Assembly (NCBI GenBank): GCA_019802505.1
Contig: JAFMOC010000155.1
Span: 910,001-974,000 of the forward strand
Reading direction: 5' to 3'
Source of the DNA: Corydoras sp. C115
Taxonomy: Eukaryota > Chordata > Actinopteri > Siluriformes > Callichthyidae
Length of the DNA stretch: 64,000 bases
Part shown: positions 58,233 to 64,000 of the stretch, piece by piece
How the letters are laid out: each line of letters opens with the position of its first letter
Position numbering within the stretch: the first letter of the stretch is position 1
Notes under the pieces: model-generated
Told to the model about the DNA's origin: nothing
Database searches by the model: none
The model's input: only the letters and a program-made list of their open reading frames with translations
Program-made: the position numbers and the translations under genes

Positions 58233-59424
58233 CACAGCAAAGAAACTGATCTCTGTAAAGAACTAGAATTTGTATTTGATTTTGGTCGTGGACACTCCGT
58301 GGACGGGGTGCACTGTCAGACAGGCTCTCGATCCCGCAGCCTCAGCTGTGTCCACTGGAGCCAGACCTCGGAGGCTTAAATCAGAGTAATGAGCTTCTTC
58401 GACTTCATAAATGCAGCTCTCAAAAAACTCCAGACAAAATCAGAGAGAACGGTCAGTCCACTAACGATGTCCAAGAAGTCAAGTGCGCTCAGAAACGAGG
58501 CTTCACCAGCTTCAGTGTGCTGATTCACTATGAGAACAGAGAGCTTCCAAAATACAGAGGCTTTTATTCATTTTACTGAAAGATAAAGGTCGCTCAGCGA
58601 TTCTGGTGGGTATGAGAGCGGGTCGCGTTATGGCCGCTTGGACGTGGGTTGGAAGGAGAGGCAGAATCAGGCTAATCGAGGTTAATGGAGGCACCTGCTG
58701 GAGGTTCTGCTGTGTGTGTGTGTATGAGCTCCACATATATAAATTGTTAACTTTTAATGACCCGGTGAGGGCCACAGAGGCCGGGTCGGTATTTAATATA
58801 TTTAAAAGTAATTCAGAGTATCAATTACACTTTAGAACCCGAATCGTTTACCCGAAGGAACCCCTGCACTTAACCCAGGAGTCGGTGTGCAGGCAGCAGA
58901 ACATCCACGTCATGAGACCACACTCTATTCCAGAACCATTAGCACCAGCCATCAAAACTCCAGCGATCCAGAGCGCACTCACATCAACAAACACACCACA
59001 GAACACACCACAGAACGCCAACGGGCGGGTCAGCGCGGGCGGGCAGCCGTGCAGGAGCACATGGCCGAGCACGTCTCCGTCAACATTCGGAACGCTTCTT
59101 GGGAGGTCAGGCTCGGATGTTCTGTTAAGTGTTGACCGTGTGGGTCAGCGTCATGCCTTAGAACACAGGAATCCCCCGTGGGGCACGCGGATGTGCCGGG
59201 GTTCGGCTCATTAGAACAGCTAACGAAGGAGTGTACAGGACGAGGGGTTCGTTTACGCTCGTTATTTCATCGTTAGGATTTCATCCTGCACCCCATAGAG
59301 TTCACAACAGAACCACATAGAACCAAAATGAGGGTTTTAATAGAACCAACTGAGCATCAGCTTATCTTACCATCTAAACAACTGGTATAGATAATATAAC
59401 TGTATATAACTATAAACATACATG
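58233..59424. other. unique intronic sequence
   Basis: A 202-codon frame at 58606-59214 has no recognisable domain and a low-complexity C-terminal half; not called. Confidence 0.4.
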
Positions 59425-59760
59425 GGCGGCACGGTGGATTAGTGTTTAGCATGTTCTCCTCTCAGCACTAGGGATTCCTGGTTCGAATCCCCATCTGGGT
59501 GGAGTTTCCATGTTCTCCCCGTGTCCGTGTGGGTTTCCTCCGGGTTCTCCGGTTTCCTCCCACAGTCCAAAAACATGGATCAAGTCAATTGAGTTCTCCA
59601 AATTGCCCCATATAGAGTGTGTCTGTGTGAGTGAGTGTGGGCCCAGCAATAGGTTGGCATCCTGCCCAGCGCCCGAAACGTTCTCCCCTGGATGGGCATG
59701 GGGAACCCCCCCCGCGACCCTAATAGAGGATAAAGCGGGTGATGATGAATGAATGAATAT
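59425..59760 (+). mobile_element. V-SINE
   Basis: Near full length; a stretch of 'gtcctgggtgtatctg' is deleted near 59662. Confidence 0.85.
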
Positions 59761-59777
59761 ATATAAAAATTAACTAT

Positions 59778-60230
59778 GTATGTTCTCCCCATGTCTGCAT
59801 GGGATTTCTCCGGGTTCTTCGGTTTCCTTCCACAGTTACCATGGATTCAAGGTGAAATAGCTGCTCATAAATGCCCCAACTACATTTCCTTACATAGTGT
59901 GTGTGTGTGTGTGGACCCATTGATGGATTCCCGGTTCAAATCCCAATCTGGGTGGAGTTTTCTTGTTCTCTCCGTGTCCGCGTGGGTTTCCTCCGGATTC
60001 TCCGGTTTCCTCCCACAGTCCAAAAACATGGATCAAGGTCAATTGATTTCTCCAAATTGCCCCATATAGAGTGCGTCTGTGTGAGTGAGTGTGTGCCCAG
60101 CGATAGATTGGCGTCCTGTCCTGGGTGTATCTGCCCAGCGCCCGAGACGTTCTCCCCTGGATGGGCATAAGGAACCCTAGTACTCATGTGACCCTAGTAT
60201 AGGATTAAGCAAAATATTATGAGATAATAT
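59778..60230 (+). mobile_element. older V-SINE with a younger copy inside
   Basis: 59778-59890 is the older subfamily; 59925-60175 is a younger body starting at the B-box region. Confidence 0.65.
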
Positions 60231-60490
60231 ACACACACACACACTTCAAGACATGCATCTAAAATGGTCTACTACACACGAGGTTCTATATTGGTTCTAG
60301 AGTGCAGTGTTAATAAAGTAAAGCGGGTGGAGGATTATTTTTAGCGCCACCTCAGGATTAATTAATCCTGGTTTAAATAATAACAGACAGAAAGAAATGA
60401 AATGTAGATGGAACGAAGCCTACAGCCAAGGAGCTACCTCACCACCATACAGTGCTCTCCTTCCCATCACGCACTGGGACATTTATATCA
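60231..60490. other. unique sequence, short (CA)n
   Basis: Nothing else recognised. Confidence 0.4.
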
Positions 60491-60696
60491 TTACATTTAC
60501 ATTTGGTCATTTATTGGACGCTTTTATCCAAAGCGACTTACAAGGTGAGCACAGGGTTCATCACAACATCCCTGGAGCAATGAGGGTTAAGGGTCTTGCT
60601 CAAGGACCCACATTGGTAACTTCAGTGGACCTGGGATTTGAACCCCCAACCTTCAGATTGACAGCCCAATGCCCTGACCACTGAGCTACCACGCCC
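60491..60696 (-). mobile_element. SINE-B, full length
   Basis: From 'tacatttacatttggtc' to the complement of a tRNA-like head ('actgagctaccacgccc'). B-box complement 'gggatttgaacccccaacc'. Confidence 0.75.
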
Positions 60697-60918
60697 TACA
60701 GGCTGGGACAGAACAGCAGGCTGCTCTCGCGCGGCACTTTCTTCCTTTAGTTCCCGTTTACGATCCCGGCTCTGGAACCGAGGGGCCTTGTTTGCATCCT
60801 TAGTCTCCCTGAGTGTTCTAATCAGGGCGGCAACATTACCTCAGTCTCTGTTATCAGGGTAATAACAGCAGTCAGACGCACATGTGTGTGTGTGTGTGTG
60901 TGTGCGTTTATGTGTGTT

Positions 60919-60950
<32 letters not shown>

Positions 60951-61158
60951 AACTCAAGTCCGGGCTTGTCGGCTTTTACTTCCACAATTCCCCATTGTAA
61001 TCCCGAGCCTGTTTAACTGTTGCCAAGGCTGTGGGACATGACAGGCGGCTTGCAGCTCGCCGTGTTCGAAACAATGAGGCTTGAAATACCGGGGAGCGAC
61101 GAGCGGGCCGAAGAATAAACACCCGCCGAACAAAGTGCAGCTCCGCCGGGTGGCACAG
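60697..61158. other. unique island with (GT)n
   Basis: (GT)n at 60885-60950. Repeat-free blocks 60730-60880 and 60950-61150 look like candidate regulatory DNA. No exon recognised. Confidence 0.35.
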
Positions 61159-61770
61159 GCACGCCAACGCGTTATCGGCATAAAGCGTGAGCATTAATCA
61201 CGATTCTGATGTCACAATCAATCACAGAACCATGTGCTTTATACACATTTAAACAATATATTTACTGAGAGCTTCAAAGTCTCATTATCTGCACAGAGAA
61301 CGCATACGTAGTCTGCATTCTTCTATATTATATAAAAGTTCTTCTACATTTACATTTGGTCATTTATTGGACTCTTTTATCCAAAGCGACTTACAAGGTG
61401 AGCACAGGGTTCATCACAACATCCCTGGAGCAATGAGGGTTAAGGGTCTTGCTCAAGGACCCACATTGAACCGACAACCTTCATATTCACAACCCAATGC
61501 CCTAACCACTGAGCTACCACGACCACAATATATTTATATATTACAATATATTCTATATTACATATATTACATTATTATTCTATATTACATTCTATATTAT
61601 ATTCTATATGACAATCTGGGTCTCCAAGTCCTTGAAACCCGGTACTAAACCGAACATCCTGTTAAATGATCCTTCAGGTGGGATAATTAACATATAAAGT
61701 GATGACGGCCTCAACACGGCTATGAATATTGCTTTAAAGGTAATAAGTAGTATTCGCAGAGCTGAAGCTT
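61159..61770. repeat. tandem duplication, copy A
   Basis: Runs from 'gcacgccaacgcgttatc' to 'cgcagagctgaagc'. Carries SINE-B at 61345-61525 that copy B lacks. Confidence 0.88.
61345..61525 (-). mobile_element. SINE-B inside copy A
   Basis: Shorter than the copy at 60491: about 25 bases around the B box are missing. Confidence 0.75.
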
Positions 61771-61780
61771 AAGGTAAACT

Positions 61781-62503
61781 GCACGCCAACGCGTTATCTT
61801 CATAAAGCGTGAGCATTAATCACGATTCTGATGTCACAATCACAAAACCATGTGCTTTATACACATTTATACAATATATGGCCGGCACGGTGGCTTAGTG
61901 TTTAGCACGTTCTCCTCTCAGCACTACGGATTCCCGGGTCGAATCCCCATCTGCGTGGAGTTTCCATGTTCTCCCCATGTCCTTGTGGGTTTCCTCTGGG
62001 TTCTCCGGTTTCCTCCCACAGTCCAAAAACATGGATCAAGTCAACTGAGTTCTCCAAATTGCCCCATATAGAGTGTGTCTGTGTGAGTGAGTGTGTGCCC
62101 AGCGATAGATTGGCGTCCTGTCCTGGGTGTATCTGCCCAGCGCCCGAGGCGTTCTCCCCTGGATGGGCATGGGGAACCCCCCCGCGACCATAATATATAG
62201 GATAAAGCGGAAGATAATGAATGAATGAACATACTGATCAGAATTTTCTGATCTTCTATGTCTCGTTACTTCTCTGTACAGAGAACGCATATGTAGTCTC
62301 CATTTTTCTATATTATATAAAAGTTCTTCTATATTACAATCCGGGTCTCCAAGTCCTTGAAACCTTTGAAAGAAGCTCCACTAAACCGAACGTCCTGGTA
62401 AATGATCCTTCAGGTGGGATAATTAACATAGAAAGTGATGAAGGCCTCAACAGGGGAATGAATATTGCTTTAAAGGTAATAAGTAGTATTCGCAGAGCTG
62501 AGG
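61781..62503. repeat. tandem duplication, copy B
   Basis: Same order as copy A. Carries a V-SINE at 61880-62229 that copy A lacks. Confidence 0.88.
61880..62229 (+). mobile_element. V-SINE inside copy B
   Basis: Full-length, with (GAAT)n tail. Confidence 0.87.
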
Positions 62504-62755
62504 TATTGATTGCATGAGCAGAAAGCTGCAGCCTCAGACCCCAGATCAGTCACGCTGCCCCCCCACACTGGGCCCCCCCCACCAGTCTGTTAACCCCACA
62601 CAGTCGGGATCATATCATGTCATAACGTTTGCAGGTTACTGTGGATTAATGAATATGTAAGTACAACAAGTCAGGTCGGTCAGCCTGCCATTGCCCTCTA
62701 GTGGTGCAGCCCGGACTCGCACCTGAGCGCCGGGTCACTGCTGCTCTGTACTTAC
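62504..62755. other. intron end next to opa1 exon
   Basis: Unique; includes C-runs near 62560-62582. Confidence 0.5.
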
Positions 62756-62866
62756 TGAGATCTTCGGCCAACTGCACTCTCCTGCCTGTAATCAGTTGGA
62801 CTTTCTTCTCGCTGTCCTCACCGAAGTCCTCCAGCACCTCCTTCACGTTCTTCTCCAAGCGCCGCA
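62756..62866 (-). CDS. opa1: opa1, penultimate coding exon
   Basis: Encodes 36 whole codons plus split codons at both ends. It opens after 'ggttccag' with TG, completing a valine codon, and reads RRLEKNVKEVLEDFGEDSE, then KKVQLITGRRVQLAEDL. The last base A starts the split lysine codon finished at 46364. This is the amphipathic helical region of the OPA1 GTPase effector domain, which contacts the stalk and GTPase of the same or neighbouring molecule during fusion. Donor is 'gtaagtac'. The exon is 111 bp, so skipping would keep the frame but remove this helix. Confidence 0.95.
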
Positions 62867-62998
62867 CTGGAACCGGGAACGCACATTTGTAATAGATTTA
62901 ATCGATTTTATGATAAATCCCAAAAGGAACGACATGCTGAGCTAATTCAGATCTGGGCAGACGGTTAAAAACAAGACAGACGATTGCCTCAGACGTAC
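62867..62998 (-). other. opa1 short intron (132 bp)
   Basis: Donor 'gtacgtct' and acceptor 'cccggttccag'. Ordinary size for a teleost intron. Confidence 0.9.
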
Positions 62999-63092
62999 CC
63001 TCGGTGTTGGTGAGCTGTTGCCGGAGGGTGTTGGCCGTGATGCCCAGCATCCTCTGGATTCTCCAGAACAACACCACATCGTTGCACTCAAG
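62999..63092 (-). CDS. opa1: opa1, third-from-last coding exon
   Basis: Begins after 'catgtcttccag' in phase 0 and reads LECNDVVLFWRIQRMLGIT, then ANTLRQQLTNTE, ending with the first base of a valine codon. The FWRIQRML and NTLRQQLTNTE words are hallmarks of the C-terminal stalk/effector region of vertebrate OPA1. Earlier exons (GTPase, middle and membrane-binding parts, mitochondrial import signal) lie to the right of this window. Confidence 0.95.
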
Positions 63093-63561
63093 CTGGAAGA
63101 CATGACGTGACCACAGTGTGAACCCGCTGCACTGAGAACGTCCAGATACCGACCATTAACCGATGATCACGCAGTGATTAGGTAATTAATTGGGTAATTA
63201 TTAATACGATTTATTGATGATAACGCAGTCGGGTCAAATTCCACATTTCATTGATCATCTATAAAGCAGGTACAGGCCGCTATTTGCTTCTGCATGGCTT
63301 AGGGATCAAAGCAAAGGTAAAAGGGCATGTTTGGGTGGGTATGGTGTAGAACTTTGTGTAGAGGTAAGAGATGCAAAAGGACGGGGGCGGGGGGGGGTGA
63401 CTAACTTAGAAGAGCATGTGGTGAGAGGATTTGGGTTCTGTTTCATTTCAGAGCTTTGGATAAATTAGATGTGGTCTGCTGCCCCATAACCAACATGTTC
63501 TAACCCCTGACTCTATTGTTGTCCACTTTTAAAACATTTATATAATATAACAATATATATA
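63093..63561. other. opa1 intron, unique sequence
   Basis: No further exon found up to the window edge. G-rich run near 63385. Confidence 0.5.
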
Positions 63562-63830
63562 TATGGCTTAATGGCATGTTCACCTCTCAGCGCTGCGGAT
63601 TCCCGGTTTGAATCCCAATCTGGGTGGAGTTTGCATGTTCTCCCTGTGTCCGCGTGGGTTTCCTCCGGGTTCTCCGGTTTCCTCCCACAGTCCAAAAACA
63701 TGGATCAAGTTTTTTTCAATTGAATTCTCCAAATTGCTCCATATAGAGTGTGTCTGTGCCCAGTGATGGATTGGCGCCCTGTCCTGGGTGTATCTGCCCA
63801 GCGCCCGAAACGTTCTCCCCTGGATGGGCT
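63562..63830 (+). mobile_element. V-SINE, both ends shortened
   Basis: Starts at 'tggcttaatggcatgttc' after a short TA run and stops at 'tggatgggc'. An extra 'tttttt' interrupts 'catggatcaagt..caattg'. Confidence 0.82.
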
Positions 63831-63966
63831 TGTCAAGTATAACATTTAGTAGAAAATGGGCAACTTATCTATAGAAAAAAAAACTTAATTAATGATCACT
63901 AATTAGTGAATTACTTGGTAAATCTTTTAATTGATGTATGTGTTGTCATCAACAAGGGCTGCACCA

Positions 63967-64000
63967 TACATTTACATTTAGTCATTCAGCAGACGCTTTT
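63967..64000 (-). mobile_element. SINE-B, cut by window edge
   Basis: 'tacatttacatttagtcatt' and 'agacgctttt' match the start of the copies at 60491 and 61345. Confidence 0.65.

Larger units (their letters stand above)
46365..62755 (-). other. opa1 last coding intron (16,391 bp)
   Basis: Bounded by donor 'gtaagtac' at 62755-62748 and acceptor 'ctctgtgcag' ending at 46365. It holds a MITE pair, two minisatellites, a degenerate ACT tract, at least seven V-SINEs, a local tandem duplication and unique islands. The neighbouring intron is only 132 bp. Confidence 0.9.

Noticed and set aside
58606..59214. 202-codon plus-strand frame inside the opa1 intron
   Set aside because: Starts in unique DNA, passes through a GT run, has no recognisable domain and no splice signals that form an exon.

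Overview
The window reads as a teleost fish nuclear chromosome. It has no bacterial-style operons, RNA operons or CRISPR arrays. It is dominated by tRNA-derived SINEs with the central block typical of vertebrate V-SINEs (DANA/mermaid/HE1-like), short inverted-repeat DNA elements, LINE 3' ends, and very many (TA)n, (CA)n and poly-G tracts. The lineage inside teleosts is not resolved; an otophysan such as a catfish or characiform relative is only a guess.

One real protein-coding gene is supported: the 3' end of opa1, the mitochondrial inner-membrane dynamin-like GTPase, on the minus strand. Three coding exons are visible (62999-63092, 62756-62866, 46300-46364). All junctions have AG/GT boundaries, the phases match, and the reading frame ends in a stop. 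Upstream exons lie beyond position 64000. The intron between the first two exons is 132 bp, but the last coding intron is 16,391 bp (46365-62755). A small intron in the 3' untranslated region (46180-46291) is plausible.

Layout: 1-45 kb is an intergenic region downstream of opa1, made of SINEs, MITEs, microsatellites and GC-richer unique islands that I cannot assign to genes. About 45-46.3 kb is the probable opa1 3' UTR and flank. 46.4-62.7 kb is the expanded last intron. It contains a tandem MITE pair, a 14-bp minisatellite (47.8-48.5 kb), a nearly G-free C/A minisatellite (55.2-56.0 kb) whose opa1-sense strand is a G-quadruplex-motif array, several SINEs, and a local tandem duplication (61.2-62.5 kb). 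62.7-64 kb holds the two upstream exons and flank.

The V-SINE family has about 60 complete or broken copies in both orientations, about 17 kb or roughly a quarter of the window by my interval tally. Several copies keep 8-14 bp target-site duplications. The same family sits at the heart of several local rearrangements: a near-perfect palindrome at 24.3-25.1 kb, an inverted pair at 12.2/14.1 kb, and tandem duplications at 7.0, 31.0, 34.5-35.7 and 39.7-40.2 kb. Most long reading frames are translations of SINEs or simple repeats, not genes. I found no evidence for a novel enzymatic or defence system; the most distinctive content is the architecture of the opa1 last intron and the SINE-driven rearrangements. 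Positions of repeat ends are read by eye and can be off by a few bases.
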